Below, piece by piece: positions 13,701 to 25,501 of a stretch of 64,000 nt of DNA. The number at the start of each line of letters is the position of its first letter. Position 1 is the stretch's first letter. The DNA comes from Synanceia verrucosa (Eukaryota > Chordata > Actinopteri > Perciformes > Synanceiidae). Under the pieces are notes generated by a model. It worked only from the letters and a program-made list of their open reading frames with translations, made no database searches and was not told the origin of the DNA. The position numbers were made by a program, and so were the translations under genes. The stretch covers positions 7,700,349 through 7,764,348 of the forward strand of contig CM056553.1 in NCBI GenBank assembly GCA_029721515.1, read 5' to 3'.

Positions 13701-15034
13701 CAGCGCAATATGCCTTTCATGTTCCATTTCCTTAATCCCTCACCATACAGAGGGATATGAGTCTCCTAAGGAAATCAATCTCCATGTATCCCTGCATTTT
13801 CTCTTATTCGGATATCTGCAAAGGGAACTGCCACCTTCCTGTAGCACCTTACACCACCTTTAACGCCAAAGGCTTTAAAGACAGCTAATTTCCATACTAA
13901 TTTCTTCCTTTTCTCCCTCCCCTCACCGTAATTCCAGACCAGGCAAGAGGCGAGAAGACATGTGTCGCTTGATCTAATGGCAGAGGACTAATTGCATTCT
14001 GGGATACATGCCTAGAATACAGAATGTTCAACAAAACACCATGTTGTGCAAGCAGACCACATACAACATCGGGACAATTAATAACCTTCCTTCAGGGGAG
14101 AAAATTTGGTTTGTCCAGCCTCCCAGAAGACTACACTGCTGCCTTTATTGATATCTGTGGCCAGATAGAGATGGGTCTGCCATCCCAAAGCAGCGTGAGT
14201 CCACTTGGGCGCCACCCTGACTGGACTGTTATTAGGCCAACTTCGCCAGCCTGCTCCAATCATAGGAGCACAAACAAGCCCCTAACCACACTGAATGCTA
14301 AACCAGATTAGTCTGGGGGATGGTTTGTCAGGTTTTGCAGGGATAACATAGCATGAGATTATTTTCTCTCTCTTGCTCACTCACTCTCAGCATCTCTCTT
14401 CCTCTATTTCTATCTCTGTCTGTTATTTTGAATTCACATATCTCTGCGTAGGAGAATGCCTTTTACGACACATGCTGACATACACACTCAGCATCCATAT
14501 GTAATGGCATAGACAACAATACGCTTGTGTGCTTACACACACACTCTCACCTGCTCTCAACACAAGCATCCAAAGCATTCGAGATCTCCATTTATATGGG
14601 TCAAATGTGGTTCAGCAGTGAAATTAAGATGAGGTGTTGACAAGCTAATGCTGAAATAACAAGACCTGCTAATGTGTGGAGAGGCATATTGAGCCTGTGC
14701 CATCAAATGCTGCTGGAGCCCAGTATTGAGGTGATGAAGTGTAGCATTTTAAACTGGCACAATCATAGGGCAAAGTCCTCATTATCATGAGTACACTGGT
14801 GGCACATTATGAAAAGCAATAAACATGACCCCCCTGCATCTATCACACAGGCAACATATGGGTGCCCGCAGGAGTGGCTGTGGTGGTTAACCACCTGGGG
14901 TTTGCTAACAACACCGTGTCATGGTCAGCGTAAAAAGGAAATGTCACTTTCTTCACAAAATCTAATTTTTCACCAGCGGGAAGTCAGAGTTTGTTAAAGT
15001 GAGACTATTTAGAAGTATCACCAAGGTTTCGCTC
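13701..15034. other. Non-coding stretch, nothing recognised
   Basis: No gene-like frame or bounded repeat was found. The DNA is mixed, with short CT-rich and CA-rich patches near 14365-14420 and 14530-14560. Confidence 0.6.
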
Positions 15035-16048
15035 TTAAAGGGATAGTCCAGGTGCTATAAATTGGAGTTAGATGAAGTATTTATCCACAGTCACTCACTG
15101 TGTGCACATGGACGAGCTTAATCGTATAATAAAGGCATTGAAAACATATCAAATTCATGTGCACAGGCTAAGGATCGTATAGGGGCTGGATTTGCGAATA
15201 TGATAGGAACCCCTGGCTTAACATGTTGTTAATCTGCTTTGTGCCTCTTGTGAACAGCTTCGTATCATAGCATGCTCGAGAATGTCTGCCGGAGATTTCA
15301 CCCGGAAGTGGAAGGAGGCACCGACGCCATCATAAATAGTAATGTTGTTGCCAGAAAAGCAACTCACTTTTGGATGAACGAGGAGACGGAGTTCATAATG
15401 CTAGATAGTTTATTGTTGTTGCTAAGTAGCCGGAAGTAGTTTTAACACCAATCGTTGAAAGGGCTACAGCGCCACCTAGCGTAGCGGAGTCAGCCAGGTC
15501 ACTGACCATTATCTCAATTAAACGAACCCCATGTGTACTCGGATTTTGGAACAGACCACCTGAAGAGTTGCAACATCGAATATGACCACAATGACTGTAG
15601 TATCCACAGTAGATGACGGTAGATGTTCCTCCAGTTTTGAGAAACAGACAGGAGAACCGGCACTGGAGCAGGCTCACCTAAAAAAAATCAATCTGGTTTA
15701 AGCGTTTGCTCTACTTAGAATGTTGTTTACTGCTTTATCTGCCATCAGATCGCCCTTTCCAATGGGGAACTGAACTCTCTTCAAAGCCAGAAGACTCCAT
15801 GGACAAAAACAGTATAGATACAGTTTAGCATTCAGTACAGTTCCCCATCAGAAAATATTCTAAATTTAGTGTACAGTTAAACTACTGACTGTGAGGTCGG
15901 CCTTCCTGTTAACTTGATTGCTGACCCCATCCCCTGCAGTGCAGTGGTTTGTTCCCCTACTGCTGTTTGTTTCTGACCATCATCTCGTGCAGGTAATACA
16001 CTGGCTATGGAAAACCACACTTATAAAACACCCAAACTATCTCTTTAA
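15035..16048. mobile_element. MITE-like DNA element with terminal inverted repeats and TTAA flanks
   Basis: The left end reads TTAAAGGGATAGTCCAGGTG, and the reverse complement of the right end reads TTAAAGAGATAGTTTGGGTG. This gives terminal inverted repeats of about 20-25 bases (16 of 20 identical) bordered by TTAA on both sides. The interior of about 1 kb contains no intact transposase. The longest frame in it, on the minus strand, has no domain I recognise. The TTAA borders suggest either a TTAA target duplication as in piggyBac-type elements or TIRs that begin with these bases. I cannot decide between these. The central part (about 15290-15680) has a different base composition and may be a nested insertion. 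Confidence 0.7.
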
Positions 16049-17910
16049 ACAAAATTCTACAAAGCTTTTTTGCTAGATGTGTTTGGGTGATATAAAGCAG
16101 CAGTGGCAGGCAGACATGTGTGCTGTGTGTGTTGTGTGGATGGAGGTTATCCTCTGTGAATATAACTCTCATTTTGCCGCACACAACCCGGTCAGGCCAG
16201 TCAGGATTTAGAGTATTACCACGACTAAATCAGTCACAGCCGCTCAAACAAAATTGTATATTAGATTAGACAGATTAGAGAGGGAATAAAAAAAAAAACA
16301 ACAATATGTTATGCTCTTCATGGATTCTCAGGTTATGAATACAAAGATCAACAAACACATTGACTTAAAACTGTCACATGCCACCAACTTTAAAATGCCG
16401 CTAAGCATGGTCGAGCATGCATCAATCTGAATGCAGAATGAGAGGTAGTGACCATGATGTGTCTGTTCACTGCTTTACTGGGAGGGGTGAAAGAAACACA
16501 GAGCCGCACTAATTTGTCTTGACGAGAAAACAGCTGTAAACATCCCCAAGGGGGCGACGAGATAAGCACCGTGTTGTGGAGATGCTATCAGATGGCAACA
16601 ATGTCCCACCCAGGCTCCATGCTACATTTTCAGGTGTTCCAGACACCATGTTGTGCCTATTAATCAGAGCTGCCATTGAATAAACACAGCTACACAAAGC
16701 TAATTGACCGTACACCAGGTGAACAGACACTTCTGTGTTCACAGATCCCATCTATTGTCTATTCAGAGACTTGGGTTTATGTGTGTGTTTTTTTTATTAT
16801 TTTTGTTTCTTCAATGGACCAAGGCCGTCAAACAAAGACGACTGATTTTGAACAGCAGGATAATTAGATCAAAATGAAATCTCTGGCGTGGTATTGTGCT
16901 TGTGATTACTCCTATTGTGCTTCATGCTATGGAAACGGAGAAGAAATGTGGTTTAAACAGTCAAACATTGTAAAAATGTGCAGCTCCAAAATCTGTAATC
17001 AATATAGAAGACTCAGTCCAAAATGCCCTGACTCAAAGAATATCTGTTCCTGACTTGAGTTGTCTGAGGCATTCATAACTACTGAAAAATGTTCGATTTC
17101 TAATTCAGGTATGTTTAAAAGAAGGCTCAATCCTGTTCAGGGGAAGCTGAGCGATGTTAAAAGGATCTCTTTGTTGATTTGGGAGAAATACAACTTTCAT
17201 GGAAGAATTATGTGAGGCTCCAACAATCTGTAAAGCATGTCCTTGCTTCAAAATTGAGCCCCTGCAGGCAGACAAGAGAAAATCAATGAGTGAACCAAAA
17301 TGTTCTTGTTACAGTTTATTTTTTCCTGAATTATCTCATTAGTTGTGATGATAGTTGTCTGTAATATATTCTGTTTTGCACATGCACGTCTCCATTTATT
17401 TCACAAGGAAAGATGAACTGTTTATTTCATTTTGGTTAGTTAGTTGGTTTCTAGTTATTTATATTTAATTCCACATTGAAGAAAGTACTTAAAGAAATAG
17501 CCATTTTGAATTTGGATTGATATTCATCATATGGGCATTCAAAGAGAAAAAGTGAGAGCACGTCACGAAACATAAGAGGAAGGCAAACAAAGTCGGTCAA
17601 TAGCCATTTAACAGCACCAATTATGCACAAATACAGCAAGCTTCTCTTAAACATGTTTCATATCAGAAGCAAATGGCTCATTGGGTTACTAATTATTAAT
17701 TGTTCAAACAACAAACTGCATTTTAAATCAGTGCAGCTCTTGATGATCAGGAACCCCACTAACCATGCGACTTCAAACAGCCACATTCAACAATCCTTTC
17801 ATTCATTTGCATCTGTATGCATCAAGGTCCACCTCCATTCTAATACGAGACCATTCACATCCATTTCCTGCAGATGTCGAGCAAAGAAATGCGAGAGCTG
17901 TAATTCCCAC

Positions 17911-17951
<41 letters not shown>

Positions 17952-18280
17952 TTTGGGGGTGGGACAGGGGATGTTCAAGGATAGATAAAAGGTCAACACT
18001 ACATGACACATAACTGGAGTATATCATCTGAAAGTTGGGAACCTATAGATTAATTTTACATGCAGCTCAGCACTGTGTGCCAAGTTCTTCTAGTCATAAA
18101 TCAGAACTAAAAATGAAGTAATTCATTCATTGTAGTGAATTAGATGAAGGTATAGAACATTATCATAACTTAATATGATGCTATTCTCATGTTCCTTTAT
18201 ACCTCATAAATTGTTGCAGCAATTTTTAGGGGGTTGATACCATTTGTTACGCTAAATTTAAAAAAAAAAAAGTACTTGAA
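16049..18280. other. Non-coding stretch with a long homopolymer
   Basis: No gene was recognised. The notable feature is a C8-T28 junction (17911-17946), listed separately. The rest is AT-rich unique-looking DNA. Confidence 0.6.
17911..17946. repeat. Homopolymer pair C8 then T28
   Basis: Eight C are followed directly by 28 T. This is probably a slippage-prone tract or the poly(A) relic of a minus-strand retroposition. No retroposon body can be recognised next to it. Its length is likely unreliable in sequencing. Confidence 0.9.
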
Positions 18281-18420
18281 TATGGTGGTGCAGTGGTTAG
18301 CGCTGTCACCTCACAGCCAGAAGGTACTGGGTTTAATTCCAGGGCCTTTGCATAGACATGCAGGTGTGAATGGTTGTGGCTGTGATGAACTGGTGACTTG
18401 TCTAGGGTGTACCCTGCCTA
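18281..18420 (+). mobile_element. tRNA-derived SINE-like repeat, decayed partial copy
   Basis: This is a second copy of the repeat at 10377. Box A is kept (TGGTGCAGTGG, 18286-18296), and box B has decayed at its CpG (GGTTTAATTCC, 18330-18340). The middle of the body is deleted between GGGCCTTTGCATAG and the CATGCAGGTGTGAATGG part. The end after ACCCTGCC is missing, including the ATGG tail. CpG loss and deletions suggest it is older than the first copy. It lies just 37 bases before the hAT element. Confidence 0.75.
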
Positions 18421-18457
18421 TTAACATAGAACCCTTTTTCATTTACATATCTTGAAG

Positions 18458-19175
18458 TAGGGCCGTGCGATATGGATAAAATTCTATATCCCAGTATAGC
18501 CAAGTTTATATCCCAATAACGATATATATTCCGATATAGTATGATTTTTTTTTTTTTGATGTGTTTTTACTTTCTATTGCGCTCTCCTCCATTCCTCTGC
18601 AGCGTAATTCCTTATATGCTTTTATTCTGAAGGCTTACTTTGAGAGCAACCGGAAGTCCGGCTTTGTTTGTGCTGTAGCCTACTTTTACTGTGCAGTTTG
18701 GCTGCTAATAAAGATGTGTTTTAAGCGATAATAAATCATTCACACGCAGCACAACATCCTCCATGCTGCTTTACTTCTGTTTACTTCCGAGCTACAACAT
18801 TTTTTTTTTTTTTTTTTTTTACTTCCGAGCTACAACTATCACAAACCTGTCCTTACGGGTGACATAAACATGCTACCACAAAGCAGTAGCGTTGCTGCGG
18901 TTACAGTAGCCGTCACTATTATGTCTATGCTTCATACAATACACGTTTTTAACTCACATGATACATTTGGATTATCCAGCAGTCATTCCGACATTGAGTT
19001 ATACTTTACACGGCGTATCTAAACCACAGCCAGAGTAACGTTTATGTTAGCGTAGCAACAGAGCTAACTAAGTAGCCACATGTTAAAATTACGATATAAA
19101 CAACAGAGGCTTATATTGTACGGTAGACATTTTTATACCACATTACGATATATATCGTAATATTGCACAGCTCTA
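18458..19175. mobile_element. Non-autonomous hAT-type element with 8-bp target duplication
   Basis: The left end TAGGGCCGTGCGATAT and the reverse complement of the right end TAGAGCTGTGCAATAT match at 13 of 16 positions, and all differences are transitions. The flanks carry an 8-bp near-perfect duplication: TCTTGAAG (18450-18457) before and TCTTGAGG (19176-19183) after. Eight-bp duplications are the hallmark of hAT transposons. Subterminal GATATA-rich repeats lie near 18490-18540 and 19090-19160. There is no transposase frame in 718 bp, so it depends on an element elsewhere. It contains a poly-T with duplicated 16-bp flanks, listed separately. Confidence 0.8.
18783..18836 (-). repeat. Poly-T tract with identical 16-bp flanking duplication
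   Basis: ACTTCCGAGCTACAAC occurs at 18783-18798 and again, identically, at 18821-18836. Only A followed by 21 T lies between the copies. The arrangement equals a target-site duplication around a bare poly(A) tail inserted in minus orientation, as expected from an extremely 5'-truncated LINE-driven retroposition. A local duplication with T expansion is the alternative. Confidence 0.7.
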
Positions 19176-19319
19176 TCTTGAGGTCAGAGGTCATGATAAT
19201 GGCTACACCAGTTTTTTATCTCCCCAAAATTTAGTGTAATTGTGAAGCATTTATAGCCAGACAAGCTAGCATTAGTTAGCTTACTGGCTTAATATGGTAA
19301 TACTGTATACACTGTAGCT

Positions 19320-19610
19320 TTAAAGACCAATTTATAGTACTCCGTAAATTTCTGTACGTGGACACGGAGAGCCCTCTGCATTGATGGAGAGCCTGTTGGA
19401 GAGCCTCTCTGTTCTCTCCGGGTGCAGAAAATATTTTTTAACTGTCCATCGCTCCGTCAAGGGAAAACGGAGATTGGTCTTTTATTTGCACCCCTGTCAT
19501 GAAATTCCCCCCCTCGCCCTACACAGAAACAGACAGACAGGTTGCCTCTGCAGCAGCACGGACAGGACAGGAACTAAAGTGTTGATTAGCGTTGTGAAAC
19601 ACTAGTCAAA
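19320..19610. repeat. Possible degenerate DNA-element fragment
   Basis: The string ACCAATTTATAGTACTCCGT followed by an ACGTGGACACGGAGAGCCCT stretch and a G+C-rich body resembles interspersed repeats often seen in teleost genomes. No terminal repeats or target duplication could be found, so the boundaries and the call are tentative. Confidence 0.3.
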
Positions 19611-22600
19611 TACATTCAGCTTGCTCAAAAAAATCCATTTAACTCATTTAGTAATTATGGCTGGGGTATATTTCCACAGAACATACCGAAAGGTGTTAGT
19701 TTGTTTGCTATTATCTGATTTTGTGTTGAGAAGGACATCTGTTATTTGCACTCTTTAGAGGAGCTTTAAAGACTGTAAGCAACCAACGTCTCTTCTATCT
19801 CCCTCACAAATTATTAAATCGTAAAATGGTATTTTCAAAGGCGTTTTTCTGTGATATTAAGGCGAATTGCTTCGCTTTCCGAGGAGGTGCATTTCACGGC
19901 AGGGGTGCACAACACGCACCACAACAGAGAACTGCGAGGGGTCTCCGTGGTTCCAGAGTTGGAAAATGTATTACACAGAAGTATATTCCAGCTTTAAAAC
20001 TAACTAAAACCTCTGAAAGACACTGTGACGGCCCAGCCCACCATCACATTGCTAACAGGTTGAAACCTGTGGGAGGCTATTCAGGAACACCTTTAAGATT
20101 TGACAGCCATGAGAACAGTGGTAACAATCCAGCCAGGAAAGTGCCCAGAATAGGCACAAACAGCAAACACTTCCACTTTTATTTCTGCTGACTGATTCAC
20201 AGAGAAGTGACGTGGAGGAAAAGCAATGGCTTTGAGTGGTATTAACACTGATTGAATGTCACAAAGCTGAGCTTTACCCACTGTACTCCTTCCTCCTCAA
20301 CTCAACCACGATGGTGGTCGCAGACCAGTGCTTTAAGGAAATTAGGATTAAAAACAGGATTAATTTAAAAGTGGCTTCACAACAACCAACAGCACAATCA
20401 AAAACTAGTTGGTGAAGAGCAGAAAAGAAAGACCACATTGCTGATGAATTGCACTTGCAGTCATATTGGCGAGCCCGGGGGACTCTGTGAACTCTCAGAT
20501 GGATGGTGAGAGTTGATACTAATTGATGTATCATGGACAGGCACAGTGCGGAATGGAGTGGAGGGCGTATCGTCATTGACGAGAGGCCCATAGATTAAGC
20601 CTGTCAGTTCCCCTTCCTTTTTATGCCTCTGGCAAGGGGTGCTCAGCAGAAATCAATTTTTTGAGAAGCTGTATAGATGAGGACCATAATAATAACGTCA
20701 TCTTCAGCTGCAGCCAAAATAAGCGTAGCCATCTTGCTCATTCAGAATCAATGTGCCGCTGCCTGTCTCTGCTGTTTTGTGCTAGGTCCTGTAAGTCCAT
20801 GTTTGTGCACGGTGGAGTTCCAGCGCTGGGCAGGACACCGGGGTGATAATGCCAGCATCTGTCAGAGGAGCTTAGATATTCCTTTCCAAGCAAGCAGCAG
20901 GGACAGACTACAGACGTGTGCCATTCCTTGGCAGCAGAGAAGAAGGAAAAAAAAGATATGAAATAAAATCAGTCATTCTCTGTGTACTTTCAACTGCACT
21001 GGTTCAAGCTTTCCACCACAAATGCTTCAAAAATATGCTCAAAAAACAGCACAAGGTTGTGAAATTCTCATGGACTTAAGTAGCCGAGCTCTGCTTCCTG
21101 TCTTCTAGTTAAAAAAGAAACTGTTGCAGTAAAGAAAGATATGATATGTTAAGTTTGATGGCCAATCAACAGCCACTGATCTTCCTGTTTTTCATCAACA
21201 GCAAAGGGAGGTAAAGTGTCATTACAATGACATTTTAGTTAACACATTATTATTAGTATCAGTTATCAGTTAGTGCTATCATTATTATTATTGCTGTAAA
21301 GAGTGTAGTGACAAGAATGTAATGCTCCCACCATTACACCAATGCAACAGACCCTTCTGTCCACCATAGGATAGCATATCAGCTTTGCGTCGCTGTGGTG
21401 TGAATATTATACACCTGCACCTGCATGAAGCAATACCAGCAGGGGGCAACAAAACGACTTAGGTTTAGGAAAAACATCATGGTTGGCCTTTAAAAACATA
21501 CCTACTGTAAGTACAGAAACAAGAAAACACTACCTGTGAGCGTAACATATTCACACAGATCCCTAAAGCAAGAACACTGTCATTGCTCACCTCTGTGCTT
21601 TGTTGTGTCATTCATACACCTTTTCATGCAACCAGGCTGCATGAACAGTGTGATATAATGTATAATGCATTGATGTGTCTTAGGTCTTCTTTGAGAGCAG
21701 CTATATCTGAGAATATATGATGGGAAAACAGAAAGAACGTAAACACGTTACCTTCTCACAATCGCTCCCTCTCTTTTTCGCACCGATCAAAATGATGGCG
21801 ATGTAAACAAACACTGATGCTCAGCAGTCAACGCACCACCACACACAGCAGATAGTTTAAGGATTTCAAATCAATAAAAGACAAAAAAGAACGTTGACAG
21901 CAGGAGGAATATTGAGGTAGACTGTAACTCATAAATGAAATACGGCACGACTCTGAGAGAAAGAAATACATTGTGGCTAAATTACAGTGCTATATTTTAT
22001 GATCAGCCCTGCAGCTCAAGGCGGTGCACACTGCACTCAATTGCAGGGGGAAGAAAACCTGTGATATTTTTAACCCTCTTAGCCCTCATCAGCCACTGTA
22101 ACACTCCAAATTGGACCAAAATTTACACTCAAGGGATGTTTAACCCTTACATTGTAGGGTTAAAGGCAGACGTCTCTGCTCAACCATTTTGACATGAACA
22201 ACATAAAAAAAAATAAATAAATGCAAAACACAAGGTACAATAACAAGAGGCAATATGTCTATGTATTGTGTATTATTGCTTATACAAGCAGCCATTACAC
22301 AACAATAAAATCACATTTTATTGTGTTATTGTTCAGGACTTTAACTGACACCTCCTGCATCTGTTCAGCTCAGAATCAAGCAGGCAATGCAATTCTGTGT
22401 AACACCTTCTCAGACTGATAGAAATACAAAAATGCTCTGTGCTACTAAGTTGTACATACAGCCATCAGAAAGCCCCGAGGAAAACAAAGTCCTCTGCCAT
22501 GGCCTACGGGTTGTTTAACTCGCTGACATTAAGAATTTATGAGCTTAAAGATTCTTCTTCATAAGATTCTCCTTATGAAACTGCAACATGTCTTGAAAAG

Positions 22601-22752
22601 TGTAATGGAAGAGCAAACAAGTTTCTTTGTTGATACTTTGCTTGTTTGTTAAGATGTGATCGCATTATGCACGAGAAAATATTTTCACAGAAAGAATATC
22701 ACATCCCAGACATTTAAAGTGATGCTTTTTACAACAGTATTATTCAGAGACG

Positions 22753-22801
22753 GTATCTATCTATCTATCTATCTATCCATCCATCCATCCACCCACCCAC
22801 C
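22753..22801. repeat. Compound tetranucleotide microsatellite (CTAT)n(CCAT)n(CCAC)n
   Basis: The tract runs from TATCTATCTATC through CCATCCATCC to CCACCCACCCAC without interruption. The stepwise single-base drift of the unit is typical of an evolving tetranucleotide array. Confidence 0.95.
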
Positions 22802-23291
22802 ATAAAATAGGCCCATTGAAGCTGCTGCTATTCATCCTGTAGCATTTACTTGACAAGGAAAGTATTAGTAATAAATGAAAGCATAAATAAATAAGGTAAA
22901 TGATGTGTCCATAATGCACAAAAATGACCTTATTCTCAGTGCCATGCACAGATCATTCAGCATTTATTGATTAACAATGATTGGATATGGCTCAGAACTA
23001 ATTCACCTCTTGGACAGCATATTAATTGTGGTCAAACTGCAAACTTCTATTCCAATATAAAGAGGAAATTGATTTGCCCGACGTGTTTCATTGTTATTCT
23101 TGTGGCAGCATGATGTTGTTTTTCATCGGGGTGAAAAACAGTCTGGGGGTAAAAAAAAAAAAAGGACAAGCTGGAATAAGAGGATGGAGCGGACGCTAGG
23201 TGTCACCCTTGTGACTTTGAAATCGGCCTAAACCTCAACAGGATGTGATGGCGGCTGAGAGGAGGTAGGCAGGCTGTCTGCACGAGAGGAG

Positions 23292-23324
23292 GGTGTGTGT
23301 GTGTGAGTGTGTGTGTGTGCGCGC
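23292..23324. repeat. (GT)n microsatellite
   Basis: A GT-dinucleotide run with one GA interruption ends in GCGCGC. It lies about 1.1 kb upstream of the putative promoter, on the opposite side of the nearby (CA)n run at 23467. The two could pair as a hairpin. Confidence 0.9.
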
Positions 23325-23466
23325 AGATCAACAAGAAGAACTTTATGTTGGGCCTCTTTTTTTCTGCAACAGAGTGGTTTTTGTCATCACATGACTGACA
23401 GTTACATGGAGGTACGTGATCTGAATAATATTTGTTGTTCCTTATTAACCTTTGTACATGCGCACA

Positions 23467-23492
23467 GACACACACACACACACACACACACC
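23467..23492. repeat. (AC)n microsatellite
   Basis: An uninterrupted AC repeat of about 13 units. It is complementary to the GT run at 23292-23324. Confidence 0.95.
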
Positions 23493-24349
23493 ATATAATA
23501 ACAGTGAAGGTGATTCATTATCTTCTATAGAATTAAGCTCACTCCACTGCAGGCTGAGTGTCTGGTGTTCATCCAGAAGTACTCAGTGTGAAATTCACTG
23601 TGAGTCATTAACAGTAACCAGGTGTGAAACAGACTATTGCTTGTGACCTTAATTAAACTGATTTTGACCTTGGTGTTTTAAAGAATATGATATATGATGT
23701 TTAACTCTATATATCCCAGTAGGTTTGTGTTATTGATAAAGAGCCTTAAGAGTAATATTCAGTAAGAAAACCATATATATTTTTATGACAGCCATTAAAC
23801 AATGTGGGTTATTTTGTATCGATTTCGCTAGATACTGCGACATGGAAACCATAATCTATGATGAGTATTCATAATTGGGGATCAGACGACTGCACAAGGG
23901 AGACAGGTTAGGGCGTAAATGATGTAACATAACACGTATTAAAGCTTAAAATGTGCAGCAGAAGGAAGCAGGGGATTGTCTTTGGTTTGGCACAGAGGTT
24001 ACCAAACTTTGACCTGTCACTGAGGTGCAAACACACCAATATAATGGGAATTGGGAGTCTGTGTTGCAGAGTATGACTGGTGACAAATGATGCTACTGTA
24101 AAAGAAAACAAGGACAAATCTGTGAGCAGTTATCCTCAGCATCTCTTCTGCGCCTCCACCGGGAGAAATTAGTCTGCCAGACTGCTACTCTTTTTTTTTT
24201 TCTGTAGCACCCAAGACACCAGTCTCAAAGACCCCCATGGGTCGCGCAGACCTCACTTTGGGAACCGGCGATCTAACGACCATCTAATACACAGCTTCGT
24301 GTTTCAACTTGTACGCTGTAATTGCCCGTTGAGTCGCCCATCTGCAGGA

Positions 24350-24560
24350 GAACAGGTAGTTGGCCGTGTTTCACTGCTGTACTTTGCCCCACCCACCAGC
24401 AGCTCAGCCTCCTGTGTAACCCCTGATTGGCTGAGGGGACTGCAGGTCCTGAGACTGAGCGCTCTGCTCGGAGCTGCGCGGCCGCCAGTGTGCACCAGTG
24501 GAGCGAGAGGAGCGCTTGTTGGAGCCAACTAGACAGCCTACTGGCAACGAGTGGTGATTT
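24350..24560 (+). promoter_or_regulatory. pcdh19: Candidate pcdh19 promoter / CpG-rich start region
   Basis: The segment is locally G+C- and CpG-rich (for example GCTGCGCGGCCGCC near 24472-24485) in AT-rich surroundings. It carries an inverted CCAAT box (GATTGGCT, 24425-24432) 5' of that patch. No TATA box is evident, as is common for CpG-type vertebrate promoters. It lies about 1.1 kb upstream of the initiator ATG, which is compatible with a single long first exon. The transcription start cannot be fixed from sequence alone. Confidence 0.4.
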
Positions 24561-24633
24561 CTTTTTTCCCCCTTTCTGCCTCAACCATCCTGGATATAGG
24601 CGACTCTACTCTCCACTTTGCTGCAGCCTAAAC

Positions 24634-24660
24634 ATGAAGTGCTTTTTCTACATACAATAA
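24634..24660 (+). other. Short upstream ORF 1 in pcdh19 leader (8 codons)
   Basis: The frame starts at ATG 24634 with AAC at -3 to -1 (A at -3, A at +4), encodes MKCFFYIQ and stops at TAA. It is present in the mRNA only if transcription starts upstream of it, which is plausible but unproven. Confidence 0.4.
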
Positions 24661-25280
24661 GCTTTCTGCATCGTTTCCTCCCCACCAACGGATTTTTTTT
24701 TTAATGTTGCATGGACTAATTCTCGGGATTTGTGCAGACATGTTTTTTCCAAGTGAGGAAATTAATTAGCAAGTAAAAATCTTCAAGACCTGCGGACGGG
24801 ATGAAAGAGGGAATCTGCTGGAAATACTAAAAAAAAGGTAATCGGGACTTCAGTGATGTGATGAGACATTCCTGCAAACGCACCCATGTTCTTTAGGCAA
24901 AGCTATCCGGACTTGAGCTGTTGAATGATTGTGTGACTGTAGATCCCTTTAGCTTTTTATAGCCAAGGAAGAAATTGTATCAGTGCTTGAAATATCTCAC
25001 ATAGAGCAAGATGTGTATCCACAATGCGACTTAAAGTAGGCTGTTTGCTGACGACAAGGCGGCGAATTTAACACGGACTTTTTTTTTATTGAGCTCACAT
25101 TAATTCATCTGCACGGAACATTTTGTGGACTTGCTCACAGGAATTCTCATTTTTGCTGCTTTCTGCTCACTTGGAAATGGACAGGTCGTCATATGAGTCA
25201 TGTGTAAGAGCAGTTTTGCCGCTTGAGCTGAGAGCCGCACGGATTTACACGGTTAAATCACTGTTGTGAGAAGATTCAGC

Positions 25281-25364
25281 ATGTTTTCACAGATCTGTCC
25301 TCCCCAATGTTTCGCCCGCTGCAGTAGACCGGAGGATGTGCTTCGCCTGAGAAGAGTGAAATAG
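25281..25364 (+). other. Upstream ORF 2 in pcdh19 leader (27 codons)
   Basis: The frame opens at ATG 25281 and closes at TAG 25362-25364, 209 bases before the main ATG. It encodes a basic, cysteine-containing peptide starting MFSQICPPQC with no known domain. It is most likely a translational regulatory uORF, if used at all. Confidence 0.4.
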
Positions 25365-25465
25365 GCTGAGGCACTTGTAACAATTATAGCTTTCACGCCA
25401 TGATATAATTTGCATAAACAAGAGCCATTCACCCGAACAGTTTTTTCCCTGGACATTTGAATGAG

Positions 25466-25501
25466 ATGATTCATCTGGAGCATTTTTCCCGTTTTCTCTG
25501 A
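25466..25501 (+). other. Upstream ORF 3, in frame with the pcdh19 CDS (11 codons)
   Basis: ATG 25466 opens the frame MIHLEHFSRFL and ends at TGA 25499-25501. It is in the same frame as the protocadherin CDS, 72 bases upstream of the main ATG. The stop shows that the long frame cannot be extended further 5', which supports 25574 as the start. Confidence 0.45.

Larger units (their letters stand above)
19184..24349. other. Non-coding gene-proximal upstream DNA
   Basis: No gene was recognised. The part at about 19320-19610 resembles a common fish DNA-element end but has no clear TIRs. Around 21440-21550 there is another possible repeat fragment (GACTTAGGTTTAGGAAAAAC). Microsatellites at 22753-22801, 23292-23324 and 23467-23492 are listed separately. 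The 121-codon frame at 19826-20191 has no recognisable domain. Confidence 0.55.

Noticed and set aside
17799..18027. ORFs with poly-Phe or poly-Lys tracts
   Set aside because: They are translations of the T28 homopolymer and have no biological support.
19826..20191. 121-codon + strand ORF upstream of the gene
   Set aside because: There is no recognisable domain, no splice signals around it, and no similarity I can name. The length is within chance for 64 kb.
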